From assembly GCA_900538475.1 (NCBI GenBank), contig UPYT01000009.1, positions 52,384 to 116,383 on the forward strand: 64,000 nt of DNA, given 5' to 3'. Source of the stretch: an uncultured Clostridium sp. Lineage in GTDB: Bacteria > Bacillota > Clostridia > Lachnospirales > Lachnospiraceae. Every line of letters begins with the position of its first letter. The stretch's first letter is position 1. The notes beneath the pieces are model-generated. The model searched no databases. It was not told the DNA's origin and was given only the letters and a program-made list of their open reading frames with translations. Positions 54,495 through 62,953 of the stretch are shown here, piece after piece. A program made the translations under genes and the position numbers.

Positions 54495-54495
54495 G

Positions 54496-55443
54496 TTAAC
54501 CTCCGTATTCCTCCTCCAGCATTCGCCGGATTCCTTTTTTAAAGGAAACCTGCTCCTGCCAGGTCTCCTCTGTCAGCGCCTTCAGCTGCCGAACCACAGG
54601 GCAGATCGACAGAGCGCCTTCCTTTGCCTGCACAAAAGTACCGTACTCCAGACTTCCCTTTTCTCCGCAGATTCTGTGGATTTCCTCCACAAACTCCCGC
54701 AAAGTTCTGGTATCCTCTGAGGCTACGTTGACCACGCGGCATTCACCCTCGTGGAGATCGGAAAACCGGTACAGCTCTGTCACTGCCCGGGCTGCATCTG
54801 AAATCTCCATAAAATTCCACCTGTGGAGACAGGCGCTTAGGCTTACTTTATGGTTTTGGGGAAGCTCTCTCACCAACGTGGAAATAATCGACCAGGGATG
54901 ATCCCCTGTTCCGTAAACACTGAAAAACCGCAGATGATAGAAGGTCATCTGGTTCTGACTACAGAATGCCTCTGCCTTTTTGGCAAATTCCAGCTTGGCT
55001 CTTCCATAGGCATTGACCGGATGGCACTCCATAGCTTCCTCCATGGTTCCATCAGCGGTAATTCCATATTCTACCCTTGATCCCGCATCCATAAAAACCT
55101 GACATCCCAACTTCCGGGCCGCCTCCAGACACGCCAGAGAACCGTCCACATTAGATGCCTGAACCTCCGGCGAATCGATTTCCTCACGGTTCACCCCGCC
55201 CCAGGCAAAATGCAGAAATCCATCTGCATGTCCAATCAGGGGAGCGCAGCTTTCTGCCTCCTCCATAGTGGCCTCAATCCAGGTTAAATGTTCATGAACC
55301 GGCAGACTTCTCCGCTGTCTGGATTCCGGGCGCACCAGAGCAAATACTCTTGCCCCCTGTGCCAGCAGCTGCTCTGCCACATTTCTTCCGATAAACCCGG
55401 TTGCCCCGGTTATCACAATCCTCTGTCCCTCCAGATTTCTCAT
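54496..55443 (-). CDS. NAD(P)-dependent SDR epimerase/dehydratase (1)
   Basis: 315 residues from ATG 55443 (AAGGAG seven bases upstream). Rossmann GATGFIGRN at the N-terminus; catalytic Y-x-x-x-K as NAYGRAKLEF, with Ser in MDAGSRVEYG. Extended SDR of the nucleotide-sugar type. It is clearly paralogous to the gene at 56781 (shared HPW-S-x-x-S/T, MWNF/RWNF, and E-x-C-G-x-K-G regions). Reaction unknown; possibly 4-keto reduction or epimerisation. Confidence 0.88.
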   Translation of the reverse strand: MRNLEGQRIVITGATGFIGRNVAEQLLAQGARVFALVRPESRQRRSLPVHEHLTWIEATMEEAESCAPLIGHADGFLHFAWGGVNREEIDSPEVQASNVDGSLACLEAARKLGCQVFMDAGSRVEYGITADGTMEEAMECHPVNAYGRAKLEFAKKAEAFCSQNQMTFYHLRFFSVYGTGDHPWSIISTLVRELPQNHKVSLSACLHRWNFMEISDAARAVTELYRFSDLHEGECRVVNVASEDTRTLREFVEEIHRICGEKGSLEYGTFVQAKEGALSICPVVRQLKALTEETWQEQVSFKKGIRRMLEEEYGG

Positions 55444-55483
55444 GCTCTCTCCTTCTGTACTTCTGTCATCCATCAATTTTCAC

Positions 55484-55564
55484 GTAACAGTTCAGCCTTG
55501 CGTGGATTCCTAAAGCTTCTTGTCCGCTGTAAGCGGGCAAGAAGATGCAAGGCTGAACTGTTAC
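55484..55564. mobile_element. GTAACAG MITE with the second hairpin only (81 bp), inside the glycan operon
   Basis: Ends GTAACAGTTCAGCCTTGC and GCAAGGCTGAACTGTTAC, one internal hairpin CTTCTTGTCCGC / GCGGGCAAGAAG. Perfect 8-bp duplication ATTTTCAC (55476-55483 and 55565-55572). It separates the C-methyltransferase gene from the SDR gene without breaking either. Confidence 0.88.
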
Positions 55565-55579
55565 ATTTTCACTGAGACA

Positions 55580-56809
55580 TTACAGCCATTCTACCCGGTT
55601 GGTCCGCATGGCGCAAATTTCCACATCGCTGCCAAACCGCTCCCGGATAATACCTGCAATTTCATCCGTATATCCCGGCGCTGTAATAAGAACCACATCC
55701 ACAGGATTGGCAAAAAACTCATCCGGAGCCACAATGGGAAGATGGGAAGCAGGGGCAAATTTTCCCTGCTTAAACGGAGCCGAATCAATCATATATTCTG
55801 CCCGGCTTCCCAGGGGCGTTGTCGCCGCCAGAGTAAATCCCTGATGACTTGCTCCCCACAGGGCAAAGGTCTTGTCTTCCTGGTGAAGCCGTTCCATCAG
55901 TTTCGTGGTCTCATCCATCACAACCCGGTATCCATCTGTCAAAGGATCTACAGAAACCAAAGCTGCCCCTGAATTCCAATCTGGATTTTGAAGGTTTTCC
56001 GAAACCGCCTCCGCCGCTTCGTCTTTCCGCTGCGCAGAAGACTCAAAACTCCAGTCCGGTTTCTTTTTGACAATCATGGAAATGGTATCCCGGTTGATCA
56101 TCTCCTCCTCCAGTACAGCAAAGCCATACTTTTCCAAAAGAGCCCGCAGGGTTTCAAAGGAATAATACGCCAGATGATCCCGAATCAGCTCATAATAACT
56201 GCCCTGTTCCAGAATATACTCCAAGGCAGGCACTGTCACAAGGCCCATACCGCCCTCGGAAAGATTGTGGTAAATGGCCTCAAGCATTACTCCCGGCTCT
56301 GGCTGGTGCTCCAGAAAATTAAAGGATAAGAACACATCAAAGGGGCCATTCTGAAACTGCTGATCCGCAGTCTCCGGAAACTCTCTCCACACGGAAAGAC
56401 CAGCTTTGACCGCTTCCTCCACCAGCGCCTCCCGATGCTCCATTCCATAAACCTCCACTGGAAACTCCGTCAGCACCTTCAGAAATTCCCCACGTCCGCA
56501 TCCGACTTCGATAAACTTTTTCCTGTTCAGATGCCAGGTATCAATCAGATGGCGGTACTGCTTTCTTCTCAGCTCTGTCATAGTAGTTGAATATCCGCCG
56601 GCCCGAATTACATCTCTATAATAGGAAACCGGCTGGCAGTCAAACTGCACCAGACCACAGCAGCTGCACTGATACAGCGGCAGATCCACCCCCTGATCCT
56701 CTTCTACATTTTCCCTGTCAGGAATATCCTGAGCGGAAGCCGGCGCCTGTTTCAGCGTAAACAGGGCAGTTTCCGGCAGACTATGCCCGCAGGCTATGCA
56801 ATGTTTCAT
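55580..56809 (-). CDS. Sugar C-methyltransferase (class I SAM, zinc-binding N-terminus)
   Basis: 409 residues from ATG 56809 (GGAGGG upstream). N-terminal zinc module CIACGHSL ... CSCCGLVQFD; SAM site EVGCGRGEFL; C-terminal domain FALWGASHQGFTLAATTPLG with a Rossmann-like end. This three-part build is that of NDP-hexose C-methyltransferases such as TylC3 (methyltransf_13/_11/_14). It would add a branch methyl to a keto sugar. Its start overlaps the 3' end of the upstream SDR gene by 29 bp. Confidence 0.85.
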   Translation of the reverse strand: MKHCIACGHSLPETALFTLKQAPASAQDIPDRENVEEDQGVDLPLYQCSCCGLVQFDCQPVSYYRDVIRAGGYSTTMTELRRKQYRHLIDTWHLNRKKFIEVGCGRGEFLKVLTEFPVEVYGMEHREALVEEAVKAGLSVWREFPETADQQFQNGPFDVFLSFNFLEHQPEPGVMLEAIYHNLSEGGMGLVTVPALEYILEQGSYYELIRDHLAYYSFETLRALLEKYGFAVLEEEMINRDTISMIVKKKPDWSFESSAQRKDEAAEAVSENLQNPDWNSGAALVSVDPLTDGYRVVMDETTKLMERLHQEDKTFALWGASHQGFTLAATTPLGSRAEYMIDSAPFKQGKFAPASHLPIVAPDEFFANPVDVVLITAPGYTDEIAGIIRERFGSDVEICAMRTNRVEWL

Positions 56810-57710
56810 AGATTCCCTCCGCAAATGTGGTCACAGGTCTCCACCCGGTTTCCCGGCATATTTTCCCGATATCCGGCATCAAATCTGCCGGCCCCTCCGC
56901 ATTCTGCGGCCGTTCTCCATATCGGAAGGTTCCCTTTTTTCCACATATTTCATACATTTCTTCAATATAAGCCCGCAACGGGCGGGTATCATTACCTGCA
57001 ATATTATAGACACCTGCACGGCCTTCTGTCAACAGGCATACCAGAGCAGCAGCCGTATCTTCTATATAAAGAAAATTCCACATCTGGGTACATTCTCCCA
57101 GCTTCATCTCTTCGCCCCGGCAAAAAGTCTCCAGACAGGTCTGCACCAGAGACCAGGGATGATCCCCCGGCCCGTATACGCTGAAAATTCTGGCATGGAC
57201 ATACTCCATGTTCAGCATCCGGCAAAGCTTCTCTGCCTGCCTGCCAAAATCCACCTTGGCAATTCCATATTCTGACACAGGACGGCAGGGCATATCCTCT
57301 CTTGTTTCCTGATGATACACCCCATACTCTGCCTGAGAACCGGTAAACAGAAACCGGCGGCATCCAAGAGCTGCTGCACTCCGCACAGCCTCCAGAGAAT
57401 TCCTTACATTCTCCTGCTGCACCTGCCTCTTCATCCGGTTATCGCTTCCAGCTCCGTCCCAGCCGATGTGAAGCCAGACATCTGCTCCAGCTGCTTCCGG
57501 AGCCTGCTCCAGCCTTCTGATTTCCTTCATATCCAGCTCTGCCACTGCCAGCCGCTCTCTGGCTGCTTCCGGCACTGCCTCCCACAAATGGGAAAGATTT
57601 TTTGAACCCGGCCGGACCACTCCGCAGACCTGGTGTCCCTGATGCAGAAGCAGGCGTACTGCCGCAGTGCCGATAAAGCTGGTAGCTCCTGTTACAATTA
57701 CCTTCATCAT
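56781..57710 (-). CDS. NAD(P)-dependent SDR epimerase/dehydratase (2)
   Basis: 309 residues. Start at 57710, or the next ATG at 57707, both behind AAAGGA. Rossmann GATSFIGTAA; FTGSQAEYG and EYGIAKVDF give the Ser-Tyr-Lys set. Paralogue of the SDR at 54496. Lies 8 bp after the TPP enzyme gene, with translation probably coupled. Likely works on the same keto-sugar pathway. Confidence 0.88.
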   Translation of the reverse strand: MMKVIVTGATSFIGTAAVRLLLHQGHQVCGVVRPGSKNLSHLWEAVPEAARERLAVAELDMKEIRRLEQAPEAAGADVWLHIGWDGAGSDNRMKRQVQQENVRNSLEAVRSAAALGCRRFLFTGSQAEYGVYHQETREDMPCRPVSEYGIAKVDFGRQAEKLCRMLNMEYVHARIFSVYGPGDHPWSLVQTCLETFCRGEEMKLGECTQMWNFLYIEDTAAALVCLLTEGRAGVYNIAGNDTRPLRAYIEEMYEICGKKGTFRYGERPQNAEGPADLMPDIGKICRETGWRPVTTFAEGIYETLHSLRA

Positions 57711-57718
57711 TCTATCCT

Positions 57719-59695
57719 TTACTCTTTGATTCTTGGAATAATCATCATGGCATCCATCTCTTCCTCTGGAAGGAATGGAGACAAATCCTCCAGCGGCGGA
57801 GAAACCATGGTTCCGTCCGGAAGACGCTTTGCTGAAGACTTTGGCTCAAAATTCTGATCGGTTGTCACAAACACCTCGCAGATTACTGGCCCCTCCAGAG
57901 CCAGCGTCTTCTCCACTGCCCCGGCCAGTTCTCCGTTGCTGCAGGCTCTGACATAAGGATATCCATAAGCTGCCGCCAGCTTCTCCATATCCGGGAAGCT
58001 CAGATCATGGCTGTCCTCTCCAATGCCCACTAACGGCTCCCCAAAGAAATTTTTCTGAGTCTGGCGAATAGAATGGTAGCCCCCATTGTTAATCAGGAAA
58101 ATCTTAATCGGCATTCTGTGATGAATAATCGTCTGCAGCTCCTGAAGATTCATCTGAATGCTTCCATCTCCAGTCAGCAGGATAATATCCTCTCTGGCTG
58201 ACGGCTCCTCCTGGTATTCCGGATCCCGGGAAGCCACAAAGGTCCCGATAGCTGCCGGAAGATCATATCCCATAGAAGCAATGGCAGAATTGGTGATAAA
58301 CCGCTGGCCTTTTTTGATAATGTAAGCATGACCTCCAACCACGCAGGCAGAACCATTTCCCACCACTGTAATCTGATTTTCCTTCAAACGGCTGCTTAAT
58401 TCCTCTACCAGAGCATAGACATTGGCCTCCCGTCCCGGCTCCTCTTTCCGGTGCTTTGGAAGAACCACAGGATACCGCTCTCTCCACATCCGGCAGGTTT
58501 CATTCCAGTTCATTCCCGGCAGTCCCTCTCCGCCGTCAAACACAGGCAGATTTTTGCCGCCTGCCGCGTATTCCTCCCGCAGCACCTCTGCCATTGTCTC
58601 CAGCAGATCCCTTGCATCTGCATGAACTGCCATATCTGTATGAACGCTGGGCTTTTTCAGCTCCTCTGCATCTGCGTCACAGTAAATAATCCAGGCCTCT
58701 CTTGCCCAGGTTTTATAATTATATCCCACCTGACGGATGCTGAGACGGCTTCCCACAGAGAATACGAGATCACTGTTCTGAACAGCCAGATTGCCCGGGC
58801 GATCTCCCATATTACCGGCTCTTCCCGCATACAGTGGATGTGCATCTGGAACGCAGTCCTGACTGTTCCAGCCAGTTACCACCGGAATCCCCAGCATATC
58901 CGCAACCTCCAAAAAGACCTGATGAGCCCCAGCAATGCGGATTCCGTTTCCTGCATTCAATACCGGACGGCGGGCCTGACGGATCTTTTCCAGAATTGTC
59001 CGAACCGTTTCTTTGCTGACCTTCGAAGGAAGAACCTGACGGTGCTCTCCCTTCCCTGCGATATCCTCCTCAATACCATACTGAGCCTGTCCCTCTGCCA
59101 GGGCCCAGCCGGTACCGCCTGCCTCGTAATCAGCAGGATCAAACCCGATTAACTCATCCGAATCCACATACGCGCCCTGAACATTCAGCGGAATATCCAA
59201 CCATGCAGGTCCCGGACGGCCAGACTGGGCCAGATAAAGAGCCTTTTCCAGGCAATAACGAATTCGCATGGGCTCCACCACCATCTCACTGTATTTTGTC
59301 ATACAGTCAATGGCCTTGGTAATATCAAACTCCTGATCCCCCATAGCCCGAATTCCCAGCCCTGTCCAGCGGGCTGTGGTATCATAGCGAACCTGCCCTG
59401 ATAAAATCAGCATGGGAATAGAATCCAGCCACCCGCCGACAACTCCGGTAATCGCATTGGTTCCTCCTGGTCCCGTAGTTACACATAAAGCAGCAATTTT
59501 ATTGTGGATTCTGGCATAAGCCTCAGCTGCTATGGCACAGGCCTGTTCGTGATGCTGATAAAGGCAGTGAAGCCCCGGCTGATGTCCCAGAGCGTCATTT
59601 AAATGCATGGCGCCTCCCCCGGTCACGGTAAATACCTGATTGATTCCGCTTTCCGTCAGTTTTTGTGCAATATAATTGGATACCTTTATTTTCAT
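57719..59695 (-). CDS. Thiamine pyrophosphate enzyme (acetolactate synthase-like) for glycan sugar
   Basis: 658 residues. Three-domain TPP fold: N-terminal pyrimidine domain (VFTVTGGGAMHLNDAL, active Glu in QHHEQACAIAAEAYA), a central domain, and the C-terminal TPP motif LLTGDGSIQMNLQELQ ... LINNGGYHS. It differs from housekeeping ilvB/alsS by gene setting and by extra sequence at the end. By comparison with YerE, which adds a two-carbon unit from pyruvate to a keto sugar to give yersiniose, it may make a branched-chain sugar. That role is inference. First gene of the glycan operon. Confidence 0.82.
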   Translation of the reverse strand: MKIKVSNYIAQKLTESGINQVFTVTGGGAMHLNDALGHQPGLHCLYQHHEQACAIAAEAYARIHNKIAALCVTTGPGGTNAITGVVGGWLDSIPMLILSGQVRYDTTARWTGLGIRAMGDQEFDITKAIDCMTKYSEMVVEPMRIRYCLEKALYLAQSGRPGPAWLDIPLNVQGAYVDSDELIGFDPADYEAGGTGWALAEGQAQYGIEEDIAGKGEHRQVLPSKVSKETVRTILEKIRQARRPVLNAGNGIRIAGAHQVFLEVADMLGIPVVTGWNSQDCVPDAHPLYAGRAGNMGDRPGNLAVQNSDLVFSVGSRLSIRQVGYNYKTWAREAWIIYCDADAEELKKPSVHTDMAVHADARDLLETMAEVLREEYAAGGKNLPVFDGGEGLPGMNWNETCRMWRERYPVVLPKHRKEEPGREANVYALVEELSSRLKENQITVVGNGSACVVGGHAYIIKKGQRFITNSAIASMGYDLPAAIGTFVASRDPEYQEEPSAREDIILLTGDGSIQMNLQELQTIIHHRMPIKIFLINNGGYHSIRQTQKNFFGEPLVGIGEDSHDLSFPDMEKLAAAYGYPYVRACSNGELAGAVEKTLALEGPVICEVFVTTDQNFEPKSSAKRLPDGTMVSPPLEDLSPFLPEEEMDAMMIIPRIKE

Positions 59696-59754
59696 CGGGA
59701 AGTCTCCTTTCTCCTTCTTTGTCTGCCTCTTCTCCAGCAGACTGTTCTGCGGCT

Positions 59755-59783
59755 AGTATACCATAGTTTCCCGTTTCTTGCAC
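59755..59783 (-). promoter_or_regulatory. Possible extended -10 promoter of the glycan operon
   Basis: Minus strand TGGTATACT (extended -10, TATACT at 59755-59760). The -35 position reads GTGCAA, weak. The same TGGTATACT motif serves the Wzt-like gene. Confidence 0.4.
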
Positions 59784-59949
59784 GGATTTATTACCCCACT
59801 GGTTCTGACAGCCCCCTCCCCATCTGCTTCCACCCTGTGCCAGCGCTTCCAGTAACCCTCACTTTTCAAACCGCTCGTTGTCCGTTATACTGGCCTGGTA
59901 ATGCAAACACGGATTTTCGGCCACATGAAAAAAGGAGAGTAAACAATTT

Positions 59950-61287
59950 ATGAGAAAAGAATGTAAGATTCTGGCTGTATTATCCACCGCTGCAGTGATG
60001 ACAGCGGTAACCCCTTCTGTCTTTGTTCCCGGGCTGGTTCAGACCGCCTTTGCCGCTTCCGCGGGATGGGTGGAGGAGGATGGTTCCCTTCGCTATAAGG
60101 ACAGTGATGGCTACTATCTGACAGATTCCTGGAAAAAGAAGGACAATCAATGGTACTATTTAGATGAAGACGGACACATTACCCGTTCCTCCCAGGTGGA
60201 CGAATACTATGTGGACGAGGACGGCAAACGGGTTTCCAACCAGTGGGTCAGCGTAAGCAATGAAGACGAATGGGATGACGAAATGCCGGAAACCAGCTGG
60301 TATTACTATGGAAAAGACGGCAAATCTGTGGTCTCCAGATGGCAGACCATTGATGGCAAGGATTATTACTTCAATGACGAAGGCCATATGCAGACGGGAA
60401 AGCTGGAATTAAACGGCTTCCACTACTATCTGGGCGATGAAAACGACGGCGTTATGAAAACCGGCTGGATTCAGCTGGAAAACGAAGACGAGTATGCAGA
60501 TGAAGATATGGTATGGCACTACTTTGACAGCAACGGCCGCATGGTTATGAACCAGGTAGACCGGAAAATAGACGGAAGCTATTATACCTTTGAAAACGGA
60601 ATTCTTCAGACCGGCTGGTACCGGCTTCCTGTAGAGGAAACTGCAACAGCCTCCAATGCCGCAGAGCCCTCCATTGCCTCCTATCAGTATTACGAAGAGA
60701 ATGGCAAGCGGGCTGACGGCTGGTATCAGATTGAAGGAGCGCCGGAAATCAGCGAGGAAGGCGAAATTTTCACCTTTTTCTTCAAAAAAGGCGTTCCCTA
60801 TCACGCATCTGCCGAGGGCGTAGAGGTATTTTCTGTTGATTCCAAGCGATACGGCTTCAACCACCGGGGTGAGCTGGTAACAGGACTTCAGCAGGTCCGC
60901 ACCGAAGACGGTGTTCACAATTTCTACTTTGGAGATGAGGGCATTATGAGAACCGGAAAGCAGTCCATCTATGATGAGGATCTGGGCGAAAATCAGACCT
61001 GGTTCTTCTACACTGACGGCAGCAATAAGGGACGCGGCTACCACGGAATCCGTGACAACAGCGTTTACCGTCAGGGTCTGCGCTTAAGTGCAGACCGGGA
61101 TCTGAAATATGCGCCGGTTGAGCTGGACGGAATTTCCTATCTGGTCAATGCCTCCGGAGCCATCCAGAGGGCGTCCTCTTCCTCTAAATCTCACACAAGA
61201 CCGGAGCTGGGCGCTGGTTATAAGGATGTTACTGACACCAACGATAAGGTTTGGACTGTAGACACCAACGGAGTAATTCTTCCGTAA
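59950..61287 (+). CDS. Secreted cell-wall-binding repeat protein (choline-binding-like)
   Basis: 445 residues; AGGAGA upstream of ATG 59950. Signal peptide ILAVLSTAAVMTAVTPSVFV to about residue 37. The whole mature part is made of glucan/choline-binding-type repeats: WVEEDGSLRYKDSDGYYLTD, then WKKKDNQWYYLDEDGHI, then YYVDEDGKRVSNQWV and so on, each with the W-Y-Y and G-x-x aromatic pattern. It has no catalytic domain, so it probably binds the wall or glycan. Terminator follows. Confidence 0.88.
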   Translation: MRKECKILAVLSTAAVMTAVTPSVFVPGLVQTAFAASAGWVEEDGSLRYKDSDGYYLTDSWKKKDNQWYYLDEDGHITRSSQVDEYYVDEDGKRVSNQWVSVSNEDEWDDEMPETSWYYYGKDGKSVVSRWQTIDGKDYYFNDEGHMQTGKLELNGFHYYLGDENDGVMKTGWIQLENEDEYADEDMVWHYFDSNGRMVMNQVDRKIDGSYYTFENGILQTGWYRLPVEETATASNAAEPSIASYQYYEENGKRADGWYQIEGAPEISEEGEIFTFFFKKGVPYHASAEGVEVFSVDSKRYGFNHRGELVTGLQQVRTEDGVHNFYFGDEGIMRTGKQSIYDEDLGENQTWFFYTDGSNKGRGYHGIRDNSVYRQGLRLSADRDLKYAPVELDGISYLVNASGAIQRASSSSKSHTRPELGAGYKDVTDTNDKVWTVDTNGVILP

Positions 61288-61347
61288 CCACCAGGCTTCT
61301 TCTTTTTGGAACAGACGCTTTTTGCACCCCTGTTTTTACCATCCGTT

Positions 61348-61376
61348 CAAAAAAAGGGCTTTCCGCCCTTTTTTTC
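61348..61376 (+). terminator. Terminator after the wall-binding gene
   Basis: AAAAAAAGGGC then TTTCC then GCCCTTTTTTT, a textbook rho-independent terminator. Confidence 0.85.
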
Positions 61377-61463
61377 TTTTTTCCAAAACTTTTTTCATTT
61401 ATTTGTTACATATTCCTGTCTAATTCGTCATATATAAAGACTATAAGTAGGAGTGTATAAAAA

Positions 61464-61883
61464 ATGAATGATTTATCTGTATATTATTGTCCCAAATGCG
61501 GACGCTATGCCTATGTCCAACGAAATTCCCATATTTCCTGTTCCGCCTGCAGCTATGACATGAAGCTGCTGTCTGTTTCCTGTACGGAATTCATGCACCT
61601 TTCTCTGGAAAAACGAAATGTTCTGATTCTGGATCACATTCTGTCTGAAGCCAAACAGAATTCTTCCGACACTGCTTCCGATCAAGATGAGCTTTGCCTT
61701 ACCGGTTCCTGCAGCTATCGCCATATGTTTTTCTCCATGAATATGCGGCTTCATGAACTGCAGAAAGAAAATCAGCAGCTGAATCATACTGTAGACTGGA
61801 TGCATCAGACCATCTGGAAGCTGCTCTCCCGAAATAAGGAGCTGGAAAAACGCCTGGAACACAGCCGCTCTGGCAGCAGCTAA
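61464..61883 (+). CDS. Small zinc-ribbon/coiled-coil protein
   Basis: 139 residues; AGGAG upstream. N-terminal zinc ribbon CPKCG ... CSACSYDM. Residues 90-135 (MRLHELQKENQQLNHTVDWM) are a coiled coil. Fourth Cys in the ribbon set and extra Cys in SCTEF may also bind metal. No known family. It faces a 49-residue coiled-coil ORF on the other strand. Confidence 0.65.
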   Translation: MNDLSVYYCPKCGRYAYVQRNSHISCSACSYDMKLLSVSCTEFMHLSLEKRNVLILDHILSEAKQNSSDTASDQDELCLTGSCSYRHMFFSMNMRLHELQKENQQLNHTVDWMHQTIWKLLSRNKELEKRLEHSRSGSS

Positions 61884-61921
61884 GCGTTTCCTGCTCCGGT
61901 ACATCACCTGCCTGTTTTTTT

Positions 61922-62071
61922 CTATTCTTTTAATCCTGTGATATATTCCTCTATCAGCCGGTTTAGAGTTCTGTTCATCTGAACCAGAGTATCCAGCAGT
62001 ATCTCTCTGTCCTCCTTTAATTTCCTGTTCTCTTCTGTCAGCTTCTCCAATGTCCTGTTTCTGTCATCCAT
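61922..62071 (-). CDS. 49-residue coiled-coil protein (unannotated small ORF)
   Basis: ATG at 62071 has GGGGTGG seven bases upstream. The product MDDRNRTLEKLTEENRKLKE ... ends IEEYITGLKE and has heptad-like Leu/Ile spacing throughout: about five heptads. It is converging with the zinc-ribbon gene (38 bp apart), which also has a coiled-coil tail, so the two might pair. Too short for most gene callers. No family recognised. Confidence 0.55.
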   Translation of the reverse strand: MDDRNRTLEKLTEENRKLKEDREILLDTLVQMNRTLNRLIEEYITGLKE

Positions 62072-62151
62072 ACTTCATCCACCCCTTTTTTCTGAATTTA
62101 TGCATGTAAGAATCACTATACGTCTTTTTTCTTTATTTGAAAAGGAAAACC

Positions 62152-62223
62152 TGTCGCAAAAAGCGACAAAGTATTTCTATTTTTAACGATTTTCTTACGA
62201 TCCCAGTCAATTCCTTACAATCC
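62152..62223 (+). promoter_or_regulatory. Palindrome and direct repeats before the wall-binding gene promoter
   Basis: TGTCGCAAAAAGCGACA (62152-62168) is an inverted repeat with 5-bp centre. CTTACGATCC (62194-62203) and CTTACAATCC (62214-62223) are direct repeats 20 bp apart, just before the -35 at 62235. Two-turn spacing suits a response-regulator dimer. Regulator unknown. Confidence 0.45.
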
Positions 62224-62234
62224 TTCTCTGAGTA

Positions 62235-62263
62235 TTGCCAGATAAAAAACCTGTTGTTATAAT
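62235..62263 (+). promoter_or_regulatory. Promoter of the short wall-binding gene
   Basis: TTGCCA (62235-62240), 17-bp spacer, TATAAT (62258-62263). A 77-nt leader follows. Confidence 0.75.
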
Positions 62264-62339
62264 AAAACCAGAAACCGATCCAATATATTTGTGAGATCGG
62301 CTCCAATAATCAGCATAGAACAAAGGAAGGTGAACTGTC

Positions 62340-62663
62340 GTGAAAAAGAAAACAGGAGCAGCGTTGGCTTTGGCCTTTGCCTGCAGCCTTCTCAGCGTCT
62401 TCCCTGCATTGGCAGGAGAGTGGCGCCAGACAGAAGATAAAGAGTGGCAATACATTCAGGATGATGGTACAAAAGCGACCGGATGGCTGGAGGTAGACGG
62501 CAACCGATACTATCTGGATGAGAACGGCAACCGAAAATCTGACTACTGGTACAAGGAAGATGGCGCCTGGTACTATCTGGACGAAGATGGTGTGATGGCT
62601 AAAAATACCTGGATCGATAACTATTATGTGGACAGTACAGGACGTTTCGAGAAGAAACGTTAA
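62340..62663 (+). CDS. Short secreted cell-wall-binding repeat protein
   Basis: 107 residues, starting GTG 62340 (GGAAGGTG upstream). Signal peptide KKKTGAALALAFACSLLSVF with cleavage near ALAGEW. The mature 80 residues are about four wall-binding repeats (WQYIQDDGTKATGWLEVDG; RYYLDENGNRKSDYWYKEDG; WYYLDEDGVMAKNTW). No other domain. Probably a wall-associated adaptor or decoy. Confidence 0.85.
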   Translation: MKKKTGAALALAFACSLLSVFPALAGEWRQTEDKEWQYIQDDGTKATGWLEVDGNRYYLDENGNRKSDYWYKEDGAWYYLDEDGVMAKNTWIDNYYVDSTGRFEKKR

Positions 62664-62697
62664 AAAGACAGGAGCCGCAAGGTTCCTGTCTTTTATT
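62663..62697 (+). terminator. Terminator of the short wall-binding gene
   Basis: AAAAGACAGGAGCC pairs with GGTTCCTGTCTTTT around GCAA, ending TTTTATT. Confidence 0.75.
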
Positions 62698-62817
62698 CCA
62701 TAGGAAATTACGTCCTATGAAATAAAAACGCTCCGCGAGGATCGCCATGCGGCGGAAGAAAATTTCGTCTCCGAAGCGGCTCGCCGCAGGCGGAGAAGTT
62801 CGCGAGCGAGCTTTTTT
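62696..62817. repeat. Hairpin-rich repeat family 2, copy 3 (inverted)
   Basis: Reverse-oriented relative to copy 1: CCATAGGAAATTACGTCCTA hairpin, CGCTCCGCGAGGATCGCC, a GCGGCGGAAG block and GGCGGAGAAGTTCGCGAGCG. It starts right at the end of the terminator after the short wall-binding gene. The other 290 bp before the next gene show no ORF. Confidence 0.7.
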
Positions 62818-62877
62818 CTTGTTTTTTTATGAAGTTTCTATGATAAAAACGTCATATAATCTTCATATTTTATCTAG

Positions 62878-62906
62878 TTGTGCAGATTTTCTATTTATGA
62901 TATGCT
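62878..62906 (+). promoter_or_regulatory. Promoter of the secreted protein gene at 62954
   Basis: TTGTGC (62878-62883), 17-bp spacer, TATGCT (62901-62906). Confidence 0.5.
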
Positions 62907-62953
62907 TTTAGCATTGAAACAACAAATCAGATTATTACAGGAGGTATTACTAT

